Below, one piece after another: positions 43,292-50,527 of a stretch of DNA of 64,000 nucleotides. The position numbers and the translations under genes are program-made. A model generated the notes under the pieces. It did no database searches. It was not told where the DNA came from and was given only the letters and a program-made list of their open reading frames with translations. The stretch is from Flavobacterium panici (GTDB lineage: Bacteria; Bacteroidota; Bacteroidia; Flavobacteriales; Flavobacteriaceae). The stretch spans positions 100,065-164,064 of the forward strand of contig NZ_CAIJDE010000040.1 of assembly GCF_903819335.1 (NCBI RefSeq), given 5' to 3'. Each line of letters opens with the position of its first letter. The first letter of the stretch is position 1.

Positions 43292-43834
43292 TTATTTGTT
43301 TATTGGGTTTAAAATCAAGGCAAAAACCGAGTAATTAATCATATCCTGATAATTTGCATCTATTCCTTCAGAAACTAAAGTCAGGCCTTTATTATCTTCA
43401 ATTTGCTTTACGCGAAGTAACTTTTGCAAAATTAAATCGGTTAAAGAACTCACACGCATATCACGCCACGCTTCGCCATAATCGTGATTTTTAGCTTCCA
43501 TTAAATCTTTGGTTAGTTTTACTTTAGCATCATATAATTCGGTTGCTTTTTCAACATCCAAATCCGGCTGATCAACAACGCCCAGCTCTAGCTGAATTAA
43601 AGCCATGATAGAATAATTGATGATTCCGATAAATTCTCCTTTTTCATCCTCATCAACTTTACGAACATCATTTTCCTGTAAACTTCTGATTCGTTGTGCT
43701 TTTATGAAAATTTGATCGGTCAATGAGGGAAGTCTTAAAATTCTCCATGCACTGCCGTAATCTTTCATTTTATTGATAAATAAGGTGCGGCAAACCGTAA
43801 TTACATTATCAAATTCAAGGGAAGTATTCTTCAT
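43292..43834 (-). CDS. DUF1599 family protein (internal duplication)
   Basis: A 180-residue protein built from two homologous halves. MKDYGSAWRILRLPSLTDQIF (first, about 18-38) and NHDYGEAWRDMRVSSLTDLIL (second, about 117-137) align residue for residue, each followed by a second conserved segment (IINYSIMALIQLEL and MINYSVFALIL). This matches DUF1599, also described as a nucleotide-modification-associated domain. Function is unproven. Conserved neighbour of folP (divergent, 229 bp away) and BT_3928 (94 bp downstream). Confidence 0.88.
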   Translation of the reverse strand: MKNTSLEFDNVITVCRTLFINKMKDYGSAWRILRLPSLTDQIFIKAQRIRSLQENDVRKVDEDEKGEFIGIINYSIMALIQLELGVVDQPDLDVEKATELYDAKVKLTKDLMEAKNHDYGEAWRDMRVSSLTDLILQKLLRVKQIEDNKGLTLVSEGIDANYQDMINYSVFALILNPINK

Positions 43835-43889
43835 TTATTGCTGTATATTTGCTAAAATTTCTCCAAAAATAAGGATAATTTTTTAAGAG

Positions 43890-44047
43890 TTTCAAGTTTA
43901 AGGTTTTCTTTGTTTCAAGTTTTTTCTAAACAAATTGTTAATGCCGATAACTTGAAACTTAAAAATAATGTTTCAAGTTTCAGGTTTGAAGTTTCAAGTT
44001 GATGCAGATCGCGCAAGTTCTAGAACTTGAAACCTGAAACCTGAAAC
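43890..44047. repeat. 'tttcaagtt' repeat cluster before folP
   Basis: The gap between DUF1599 and folP contains at least five copies of TTTCAAGTTT-like sequence and complementary AACTTGAAACCTGAAACC (44026 to 44044), so a hairpin can form. It lies in the region where the divergent promoters of both genes must sit. Confidence 0.55.
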
Positions 44048-44063
44048 AAAAATAACAAAACAG

Positions 44064-44897
44064 ATGACGATTAACTGCAAAGGCGAACTTATAGATTTAT
44101 CGATTCCTAAAGTTATGGGGATTTTGAATGTTACGCCTAATTCTTTCTTTGATGGAGGAAAATATAAAAACGAAGATGAAATTATTTCTCAGGTAGATAA
44201 AATGCTGTCTGAAGGAGCTTCATTTATTGATATTGGAGCTTATTCAAGTAAACCAAGTGCCGAATTCGTTTCGGAACAAGAAGAAATCGACCGAATTGTT
44301 CCTGCCATAGAATTGATTTTAAAGCATTTTCCGAAAGCTTTATTATCAATAGATACATTTAGAGCCGAAGTTGCAAAAGCGAGCATAGAAAGTGGCGCAG
44401 CGATTATAAACGATATTGCAGCGGGAGAGTTAGACGATAAAATGTTTGATGTTATTGCAAAATATAACGTTCCCTACATTATGATGCACATGCGCGGTAA
44501 TCCGCAGACTATGCAGAGTTTGACAGAATATGAAGATATTGTAAAAGAGATACTTTTCTATTTTTCTGAAAAAGTGAAACAGGCAAGAGCTTTAGGAATC
44601 AACGATTTGATTCTCGATCCAGGATTTGGTTTCGCTAAAACAACCGATCAGAATTATGAAGTCATGCAAAAAATGGAGCTTTTTAATCTTTTAGAATTGC
44701 CTGTTTTAGCTGGAATTTCAAGAAAATCAATGATTTATAAAACGCTTAATATAACTCCGCAAGAAGCTTTAAACGGAACAACTTTTTTAAATACAATTGC
44801 ATTGACAAAAGGTGCGAAAATTTTAAGAATTCATGATGTAAAGGAAGCGATTGAATGTGTGGCTTTATACAACAAATTGAATTTGAATACTATTTAA
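44064..44897 (+). CDS. folP: Dihydropteroate synthase
   Basis: Joins p-aminobenzoate to hydroxymethyl-dihydropterin pyrophosphate in folate synthesis; target of sulfonamides. 277 residues, full length. MGILNVTPNSFFDGGKY (18-34) and GASFIDIGAYSSKP are the two family signatures; further conserved pieces are LSIDTFRAEVA, IINDIAAG, YIMMHMRGNPQTMQ, ILDPGFGFAKT and the terminal GISRKS and RIHDVKEA. Transcribed divergently from DUF1599, with a repeat-filled intergenic gap. Confidence 0.97.
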   Translation: MTINCKGELIDLSIPKVMGILNVTPNSFFDGGKYKNEDEIISQVDKMLSEGASFIDIGAYSSKPSAEFVSEQEEIDRIVPAIELILKHFPKALLSIDTFRAEVAKASIESGAAIINDIAAGELDDKMFDVIAKYNVPYIMMHMRGNPQTMQSLTEYEDIVKEILFYFSEKVKQARALGINDLILDPGFGFAKTTDQNYEVMQKMELFNLLELPVLAGISRKSMIYKTLNITPQEALNGTTFLNTIALTKGAKILRIHDVKEAIECVALYNKLNLNTI

Positions 44898-44906
44898 ACG
44901 ACAGAT

Positions 44907-45008
44907 TTGTCATTCCGAGGAACGAGGAATCGCACTCGGGATTCGACAAAGATTGGCGACATTCTGTGTGGAGTTTCTAGTGCGATTCCTCGTTCCTCGG
45001 AATGACAA
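44907..45008. repeat. 102-bp hairpin repeat, copy 1 (reverse orientation)
   Basis: Perfect 30-bp arms (44907-44936 and 44979-45008, starting TTGTCATTCCGAGG) around a 42-base loop. The loop, read on the minus strand, begins AGAAACTCCACA and resembles the loops at 48461-48502 and 50410-50451, showing that this is the same element as those copies. Confidence 0.9.
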
Positions 45009-45045
45009 ACTTTGAGTAAAATCATTAGATAAAAAATTAAATAAT

Positions 45046-45678
45046 ATGAAATACTTCTCTTTGATCATAATCTGTTTATTATTTTCCTGCGAAAAAAAAC
45101 AAGATGTTCTACTTCCAAAATCAAACATAACAATTGTAAAAGATGTACAAGATCTTTCACCAATTTATATCTTTTTTGAAACCGATGGAAAAGACACAAT
45201 CGCAGATGTGAACCGAAAAAGTGCGATAATTTCAACCAACTGGATTTTCAATATTGACAAACGTCTGCCTCTAAAAGTAGTAATTCCGGAAGTAATGAAA
45301 TTACAGGAAAAAAAGCGAGCCGACAGCGCCCACAAAAATGAAAATGCCGAAAATTATTATTCTTACGCAGATTCTATTGGGAAAAATTTAGCCTTTGTGC
45401 CTTTCACGAAAGTGTATTATAAAACAGAAAAACCAAGTAGAGAAAATTTGGTAGTTTACTTTAGAAAAGGAAAAAAACAGGTTTTTATGGCAAATAAGGA
45501 AATAAAAGTTTCAGAAATACTACAACGTTTCTACACTATAAAATTTGAAAGAGTGCCAGATTTGGTGTTTTTCTTCGATAAGAACATGACTTATGAAGAA
45601 TACATACAATATAAAATTCTACTGCAAAAACATGTAACTTACAATCTAGATAAACTTCCAGTAGAGTTCATTAACTAA
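45046..45678 (+). CDS. Lipoprotein-like protein, unknown
   Basis: A 210-residue protein with a lipoprotein signal (MKYFSLIIICLLFSC, Cys15) and a mature domain that contains two long helical segments (about 65-95) and a C-terminal ILQRFYTIKFERVPDLVFFFDK (about 160-181). No family recognised. It follows folP by 148 bp, with the hairpin repeat in between, so co-transcription with folP is unlikely. Convergent with rlmH, 37 bp away. Confidence 0.65.
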   Translation: MKYFSLIIICLLFSCEKKQDVLLPKSNITIVKDVQDLSPIYIFFETDGKDTIADVNRKSAIISTNWIFNIDKRLPLKVVIPEVMKLQEKKRADSAHKNENAENYYSYADSIGKNLAFVPFTKVYYKTEKPSRENLVVYFRKGKKQVFMANKEIKVSEILQRFYTIKFERVPDLVFFFDKNMTYEEYIQYKILLQKHVTYNLDKLPVEFIN

Positions 45679-45715
45679 AAAACTGAGCACTGAAAACTGT
45701 GACTGAATACTAATT

Positions 45716-46189
45716 TTATTGATGATGATAAGGTTCATTACGTAAAATCGTAAATCCGCGATACAATTGTTCGATAAAAAATAAACGAACCATTTGATGC
45801 GAAAACGTCATCAGCGAAAGCGAAACTTTTCCCTGTGCTTTGCTGTAAACTGTATCAGAGAATCCGTATGGGCCGCCAATTACAAAAACCAAAGTTTTGA
45901 TCCCCGAATTCATTTTCTTTTGCAGTTCTTCAGAAAAACCAACACTTGAGAAGTTTTTTCCATTTTCATCCAATAAAATCAATTGATCCGTTGGCGACAG
46001 TTTTGACAGAATCAATTCGCCTTCTTTTTCCTTTTGCTGACTTTCAGATAAGTTTTTTACATTTTTGATATCAGGAATAATCTCTAAATCAAATTTGATG
46101 TAAAACGACAAACGTTTGGTATAATCGTCAATCAAAGTTTGAAGCGATTTATTATCTGTTTTGCCAATGGCGATGAGTTTGATATTCAT
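45716..46189 (-). CDS. rlmH: 23S rRNA (pseudouridine(1915)-N3)-methyltransferase RlmH
   Basis: Methylates pseudouridine 1915 in helix 69 of 23S rRNA. Start at ATG 46189 (MNIKLIAIGKTD), which is the usual N-terminus; an upstream frame to 46210 adds seven residues. 157 residues. SPOUT-fold signatures are visible: YTKRLSFYIKFDLEIIPD, LLDENGKNFSSVGF, the knotted SAM-binding FVIGGPYGFSDTVY, the MTFSHQMVRLFFIEQLYRG segment and the terminal PYHH. Complete. Confidence 0.96.
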   Translation of the reverse strand: MNIKLIAIGKTDNKSLQTLIDDYTKRLSFYIKFDLEIIPDIKNVKNLSESQQKEKEGELILSKLSPTDQLILLDENGKNFSSVGFSEELQKKMNSGIKTLVFVIGGPYGFSDTVYSKAQGKVSLSLMTFSHQMVRLFFIEQLYRGFTILRNEPYHHQ

Positions 46190-46199
46190 TGGGTAAAGT

Positions 46200-46285
46200 T
46201 TTTTTGCCACAAATTACACGAATTGTCACGAATTTTTTAAAATTAATTCAGTGTAAATCCGTTGAATCTGTAAAATCTGCGGGCT
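46200..46285. repeat. 'gccacaaatt/aatctg' repeat fragment
   Basis: GCCACAAATTACACGAATT and, further right, GTGTAAATCCGTTGAATCTG. Related to the repeats at 10117-10413 and 38026-38155, but diverged; fills the gap between ABM and rlmH. Confidence 0.45.
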
Positions 46286-46588
46286 CTATTTTTTATTCTC
46301 AAAAACGGTTTCGAAATGTTCTACAACAGGAAACGGTTCGTAATAATGATGCAGAATCTTTTTCCATTCCAGATAAGCTTCAGAAGTTCTAAAACCTACT
46401 GTGTGATCTTCAAGAGTATTCCAATCGACTAACAAAAGATATTTGTTTTCGACTTCCAGGCATTTCTCTAATCGATGTCCTAAATAACCTTCAATAGACG
46501 AAATATATTGGCTTGCTTTTGCAAAATCAGCTTCAAATTGAGATGCTAATTCAGGTTTTACAAAAAGATATGCGGCTTCTAGAATCAT
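46286..46588 (-). CDS. Antibiotic biosynthesis monooxygenase (ABM) domain protein
   Basis: Start at ATG 46588 (MILEAAYLFVKPE); the frame to 46600 begins with a weaker TTG. A 100-residue single ABM domain: the strand-helix-strand pattern VKPELASQFEADFAKASQYISS, the central GYLGHRLEKCLEVENKYLLLVDW and the HTVGFRTSEAYLEWKKILHHYY segment, typical of dimeric ferredoxin-like ABM proteins. Known members are cofactor-free oxygenases, haem degraders or uncharacterised; nothing here says which. Function not predictable. Confidence 0.8.
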   Translation of the reverse strand: MILEAAYLFVKPELASQFEADFAKASQYISSIEGYLGHRLEKCLEVENKYLLLVDWNTLEDHTVGFRTSEAYLEWKKILHHYYEPFPVVEHFETVFENKK

Positions 46589-46605
46589 AATTAAATTCAA
46601 TTTAC

Positions 46606-46668
46606 CTGCTGAATCTGCTAAATCTGCGGGAGAAAATTATACTCTCGCAGATTTAGCAGATTCAGCAG
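46606..46668. repeat. Long near-perfect hairpin, 26-28-bp arms
   Basis: Left arm 46606-46633 (CTGCTGAATCTGCTAAATCT, then GCGGGAGA) and right arm 46643-46668 (26 bases) are complementary with two extra bases on the left; the loop is 9 bases. Further copies of AATCTGCG follow to 46735. Same family of 'atctgcg' repeats as 10117-10413. Confidence 0.85.
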
Positions 46669-46762
46669 ATTTTATTTTTTAATATTTTGACATAAAAAAT
46701 CTGCGTTCATCAGCTTAAATCTGTTTAAAATCTGCGTGCAATTTCGCAAAGATGAGACAACT

Positions 46763-48178
46763 TTAGTTTTTAGAAAACTTCGCTTCAAAAGCTTTAAATC
46801 TATTATCAAGATCTTTAATCAATTGTTTTTTAACCGATTCATCTTGAATAAAACTGTAATTGATGCTGTTGTAAACGTATTTCTTTATTGTTTCATAATT
46901 AACATCCTGATATCTTTTTGCTAATAAAACATATTGTTCTGTCATATTGCTTCTTAAAATTCCCGCATCGTCTGTACTGATTACAATTGGTACATTAAAT
47001 TCTTTGTAAAGCGTAAACGGATGTCTGTTTTCTTTTACCTTCAAAATGAATTCATTACTCACTAAATTGATTTCAATTGGAATATTATTTTTAGACATAT
47101 ATTTCAATAAATCGTATGAGTTTGCTTCGTAAGCAATATCAACTCCATGACCAATTCTATTTGCGCCGGCGATATGAATTGCGTCGTTAATATGCCAAGT
47201 TAAATCTTCTGGCTGTACCAAACCTAAAGTCAATTCACCAGCGTGAAGCGTATATTTTACATTTGGAAATTTAGAATGGCAGTATTTAAACATCTCCATG
47301 TGTAACCAATAATCTTTCATTGAATTTTCGCCATGTTCTGGAGAAACGATATTTACACCCGCAGTAAGTTTACTTTCACTTGAAGAAATAAAAGCGATAA
47401 TTAAATTTTTGAATAAATCTACAGGTTCCATAAAACGCAGCACAAAGTTTTGATAACGCATTGTAAAACGCTCATCATCCATTTTTAAATCTTTGTGTAG
47501 TTTTGCTATGAAATTATTGTTGAAATCATCAGCATATTTTTTAGCGTCTTTTTTCTGAATCGATTTATACAATTCATCTAAAAGTTTTGTAACCGCTTTT
47601 TCGTCTTTTTGGATGGCTGCCTGACGCAATTTTGTATTGAAATCAGTTAAATCAGAAACATTCATATCACACGGAATCGTTGATAATTGCGTTTCGATAT
47701 AGCTTACATTTTCGGCAATGGCGCGTTTTTTTAATTCGAGCATTCCTTCAGCAAAATGACCTGCAATAGTTGGTTCAAATTTCATAAAAGAATCAAAAAA
47801 CTGATCATCAGAAGGAACAGAACCGTTATAATCTTTAACCGACCAAGTCTGCATTACTTGCTGTTGGTAATAATCTAATTTGCCATCATTTTTTAGAGAA
47901 GAAAAAGTCTGCCAGTTTCCTTTTTCAGGTTTGGTTTTCGAAACCGCCATGGTTTCTAAATTCAAATAAAAATCTTCTGCAATAGCTCTTTCTAAAAGCG
48001 GTTCTGCATAAACTGATCCTGAAAAATGATGGTGTAAATCGCCTCCTTTTGGCATTTGTTGAAAAAAAGCTGTTAAGAGAGCTTCATTATTTCTGATTTT
48101 TTCTAAATAACTATCAGCTGTTTGAGAAAAGCCGATTTGTGCTATAAAAATACAGAAAAGCGTAATTATCCTTGTCAT
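46763..48178 (-). CDS. Secreted adenosine deaminase (ADGF-like)
   Basis: Deaminates adenosine to inosine. The 471-residue protein has a signal peptide (MTRIITLFCIFIAQIGFSQ), so it works outside the cytoplasm, as do the growth-factor-like ADGF/CECR1 enzymes it resembles in length. Catalytic sites: zinc His pair in GDLHHHFSGS (His49, His51), ETQLS, the zinc His and Glu in TLHAGELTLG, HGVDIAYE, and the zinc Asp in VISTDDAGILRS. A long inserted helical region (about 160-240) separates the first motif from the rest. It has its own -7 box. Confidence 0.92.
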   Translation of the reverse strand: MTRIITLFCIFIAQIGFSQTADSYLEKIRNNEALLTAFFQQMPKGGDLHHHFSGSVYAEPLLERAIAEDFYLNLETMAVSKTKPEKGNWQTFSSLKNDGKLDYYQQQVMQTWSVKDYNGSVPSDDQFFDSFMKFEPTIAGHFAEGMLELKKRAIAENVSYIETQLSTIPCDMNVSDLTDFNTKLRQAAIQKDEKAVTKLLDELYKSIQKKDAKKYADDFNNNFIAKLHKDLKMDDERFTMRYQNFVLRFMEPVDLFKNLIIAFISSSESKLTAGVNIVSPEHGENSMKDYWLHMEMFKYCHSKFPNVKYTLHAGELTLGLVQPEDLTWHINDAIHIAGANRIGHGVDIAYEANSYDLLKYMSKNNIPIEINLVSNEFILKVKENRHPFTLYKEFNVPIVISTDDAGILRSNMTEQYVLLAKRYQDVNYETIKKYVYNSINYSFIQDESVKKQLIKDLDNRFKAFEAKFSKN

Positions 48179-48199
48179 ACTCTAAGTTTAAATTACATG

Positions 48200-48207
48200 C
48201 AAATGTA
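48200..48207 (-). promoter_or_regulatory. -7 box of the adenosine deaminase gene
   Basis: Minus-strand TACATTTG matches TAnnTTTG, 21 bp before the ATG at 48178. Confidence 0.5.
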
Positions 48208-48430
48208 AGAGTTTTGGAGCAGATTAAAAAATTGAATTTTGTGTGGTGGGTTTTTAACGCAAAGAGCGCTGAGATTTTTCGCAAAGTTCGCAAAGTTTTT
48301 TGGAAAATGGTTAAAGGTTTTTAAAGTTCGCTAAGCTGTGGTGTAAAGAATTTAAAAAGAGTTCCGAAGGAACAGTAAATATTGTAGGGATGGATTTTAA
48401 TCCATTCACGCATGCAGAATCGATAATTTA

Positions 48431-48532
48431 TGTCATTTCGACGTAAGGAGAAATCGCACTAGAAACTCGACAAAGGGAATCGTCAATCTTTGTGGATTCC
48501 CGAGTGCGATTTCTCCTTACGTCGAAATGACA
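48431..48532. repeat. 102-bp hairpin repeat, copy 2
   Basis: Perfect 30-bp arms (48431-48460 and 48503-48532, starting TGTCATTTCGACGTAAGG) and a 42-base loop beginning AGAAACTCGACAAAG. Confidence 0.92.
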
Positions 48533-48556
48533 AACTTGATGTCTATAAAATGCGAA

Positions 48557-48580
48557 AGACGCACTGCTGTGCGTCTCTAC
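48557..48580. repeat. AGACGCAC palindrome, copy 2
   Basis: AGACGCAC / GTGCGTCT around a 4-base loop (TGCT), followed by CTAC; one base different from 5847-5870. Confidence 0.8.
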
Positions 48581-48657
48581 GAAAAAAACTTTGCGAACTT
48601 TGCGTAATTCTTTGTGTGCTTTACGGTTAAAAAAAACTCAGAACCTTAGTATCTCTT

Positions 48658-48939
48658 TTAAGAAAGTACATCACGTATTTCCTCAACCTTATCAAAAACG
48701 CTTTTTGCAAAAGGACAAAGCGGAATAATTTTTACATCGTTAGCTCTGGCATATTCTACAGCAGCCATAACTAATTTTTTACCGACACCTTTTCCGTTAA
48801 AATCTGGACTTACTTCGGTATGATCGATAATGAATTTTGAATCTCCAGCCCAGGTATATGTCATTTTTCCGGCTTCTTTTCCATCTTCGATGGCTTCAAA
48901 ATATCCTTTTTTTGTATCGTTAATTTGTTGAATTTCCAT
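48658..48939 (-). CDS. YidJ-type GNAT N-acetyltransferase
   Basis: A 93-residue minimal acetyltransferase fold. It contains the acetyl-CoA signature FNGKGVGKKLVMAAVEYA (about 55-72), a preceding strand IDHTEVSP, and the Pro/Cys-rich end KIIPLCPFAKSVFDK usual for this small family. Substrate is unknown. The OsmC gene ends 2 bp upstream, so they form one operon with the pirin gene. Confidence 0.88.
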   Translation of the reverse strand: MEIQQINDTKKGYFEAIEDGKEAGKMTYTWAGDSKFIIDHTEVSPDFNGKGVGKKLVMAAVEYARANDVKIIPLCPFAKSVFDKVEEIRDVLS

Positions 48940-48941
48940 GA

Positions 48942-49337
48942 TTATATTAATGTGGTTTTAATTTCTATTGAGTGTGTAAGTGTTTTGTGAATTGGGCAGC
49001 TGTTAGCAATCGTTTCTAAACGTTGTCTTTGTGTTTCGTCGACTTCGCCAATTACTTCAATTTTTCTGGTAAATACTGATACACTTCGTTCAGAATCTCT
49101 TTCAAAATCAATTTTGACATTAATTTCTGAAACGTCCCATTGCTTACGATTGATATACATTCGTAAAGTAATTACGGTGCAGGAAGCCAATGATGCGGCC
49201 AAAAGTTCCGTTGGATTTAATCCTAAATTTTTCCCGCCCAATTCCTGTGGTTCGTCAGAAATTAAAACATTGTCGCTTGCTGATGTGATTTCCGTTCGAT
49301 ACAAACGAGTATCTATTTTTGCTGAGATTGTATCCAT
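48942..49337 (-). CDS. OsmC-family peroxiredoxin-like protein
   Basis: A 131-residue OsmC/Ohr-superfamily protein that in relatives reduces organic hydroperoxides with two Cys. The reactive Cys53 (AASLASCTVITLRMY) and the second Cys114 (ANSCPIHKTL) are both present, with GGKNLGLNPTELLAASL before the first, as usual. It has no signal peptide. The gene is 2 bp from both the pirin gene (upstream) and the GNAT gene (downstream): a compact operon, probably for oxidative or xenobiotic stress (inference). Confidence 0.92.
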   Translation of the reverse strand: MDTISAKIDTRLYRTEITSASDNVLISDEPQELGGKNLGLNPTELLAASLASCTVITLRMYINRKQWDVSEINVKIDFERDSERSVSVFTRKIEVIGEVDETQRQRLETIANSCPIHKTLTHSIEIKTTLI

Positions 49338-49339
49338 AT

Positions 49340-50221
49340 TTATTTGATTCTTGGTTCAGGTAATGGAACAAATTCTGTTTCGCCCGGAACTTTTGGAAAA
49401 GTCTGTTCTGTCCAGTCTTTTTTAGCTTTTTCGATGAGGTTTTTGTCCGAAGAAACAAAATTCCAAAAGATGAAATGTTCTTCAGGAAATGGTTGTCCTC
49501 CAAAAATATAAACGGTAGAATTTTCGGCAATTTCAAACTCACAAAGCGTACTGTCGGTTGTAATTAATATCTGTTTTGGATCGTAAACGTGTTCTCCGCT
49601 TTTGATACTTCCTTCTAAAATATACAAACCGCTTTCGCCGAATAAATCCTTACCAATATTGATTTTTTTAGCCTCAGTACTTTTGATTTCTATAAAATAA
49701 AGCGGACTATAAACAGGAACCGGAGATTTTTTTCCAAAAGCTTCACCGGCAATTAATTTGTATGAAACTCCGTCTTCTTCCCAAGCCGGAATGTCATCTG
49801 CTTCAACATGCGCAAAATTGGGATCCATTTGCTCTAATTCTTTAGGAAGAGCCACCCAAATCTGCAATCCGTGAAGCATTTTGTCTGAATGTCTTAAATA
49901 TTCAGGAGTTCTTTCAGAGTGAACGATTCCTTTTCCAGCTGTCATCCAGTTTACGGCACCTGGTTTTATTTCTAATTCTGTTCCTAAACTATCGCGGTGC
50001 ATAATGCTTCCTTCAAATAAAAAAGTAAGCGTTGAAAGTCCGATATGCGGATGTGGAGGAACATCCATATTTTCATGATCACTTAAATGTGCAGGTCCCA
50101 TATGATCGATAAATACAAATGGTCCAACTGCTCTTTTTTCACGGAAAGGCAATAATCTACCCACCATAAAGTTGCCAATATTGGCAGCACGTTCTTCGAT
50201 AATTAAACTGATATTTGACAT
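49340..50221 (-). CDS. Pirin-family bicupin protein
   Basis: 293 residues with the pirin double cupin. The metal-binding set is visible: His57 and His59 in VPPHPHIGL (about 55-63), and His101 and Glu103 in GIVHSERTP. VFIDHMGPAHL (about 32-42) and WMTAGKGIVHSE are family signatures. Some pirins are quercetin 2,3-dioxygenases, others are redox sensors; sequence alone does not distinguish. First gene of the pirin-OsmC-GNAT operon. Confidence 0.93.
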   Translation of the reverse strand: MSNISLIIEERAANIGNFMVGRLLPFREKRAVGPFVFIDHMGPAHLSDHENMDVPPHPHIGLSTLTFLFEGSIMHRDSLGTELEIKPGAVNWMTAGKGIVHSERTPEYLRHSDKMLHGLQIWVALPKELEQMDPNFAHVEADDIPAWEEDGVSYKLIAGEAFGKKSPVPVYSPLYFIEIKSTEAKKINIGKDLFGESGLYILEGSIKSGEHVYDPKQILITTDSTLCEFEIAENSTVYIFGGQPFPEEHFIFWNFVSSDKNLIEKAKKDWTEQTFPKVPGETEFVPLPEPRIK

Positions 50222-50527
50222 GTGGTATTTTTATTTGATTTGAAAACAAAATTACAGTTGCGATAGAAATCTGTAACTTAATTTAGATTAAGAAAAGTTG
50301 TTTATGGATTTTTCTGAATTATAAAAGTAAGCAAAATAGCTAGTTGTTCAAATTCATTTTTTATGATATTTCGGTTTTTTTGTCATTTCGACGAAGGAGA
50401 AATCTTCGCAAGAAACTCTACAAAGATTGGGTTTTCGTTGAGGAGCTGCTCGCGGAGATTTCTCCTTCGTCGAAATGACAAACAGGACGGTTAAAACTCT
50501 GATGATTTATGAAATTTGTTTAATCAA
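50222..50527. other. 306-bp stretch between AlkD-like and pirin genes
   Basis: No gene. It holds the third copy of the hairpin repeat (50381-50480), and upstream of the pirin start there is only AT-rich sequence. Confidence 0.6.
50381..50480. repeat. 100-bp hairpin repeat, copy 3
   Basis: 29-base arms (50381-50409 and 50452-50480, TGTCATTTCGACGAAGGAGA at the start) with one G-T pair, and a loop of exactly 42 bases starting AAGAAACTCTACAAAG. Confidence 0.92.

Larger units (their letters stand above)
48276..48604. repeat. Large inverted pair of 'cgcaaagttcgcaaag' arms
   Basis: TCGCAAAGTTCGCAAAGTT at 48279-48297 is matched on the opposite strand by AACTTTGCGAACTTTGCG at 48587-48604. The two are separated by about 285 bp that contain two further repeats, so this is a nested structure. 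Confidence 0.75.
48208..48657. other. Gene-free repeat cluster
   Basis: 450 bp without a credible gene. It contains a pair of matching arms (48276-48300 and 48582-48604), the 102-bp hairpin repeat (48431-48532), the AGACGCAC palindrome (48557-48580) and a fragment TGTAGGGATGGATTTTAATC. Nothing suggests a gene remnant. Confidence 0.75.

Noticed and set aside
43890..44047. Possible CRISPR array (short repeated units)
   Set aside because: Units are irregular, without uniform spacers, and no cas genes are nearby.
44910..45128. Minus-strand frame across the first hairpin repeat
   Set aside because: Its sequence is made of the palindrome (Arg/Ser/Thr-rich), so it is not a gene.
49255..49542. 95-codon frame overlapping the OsmC and pirin genes
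   Set aside because: Same-strand alternate frame over two well supported genes.
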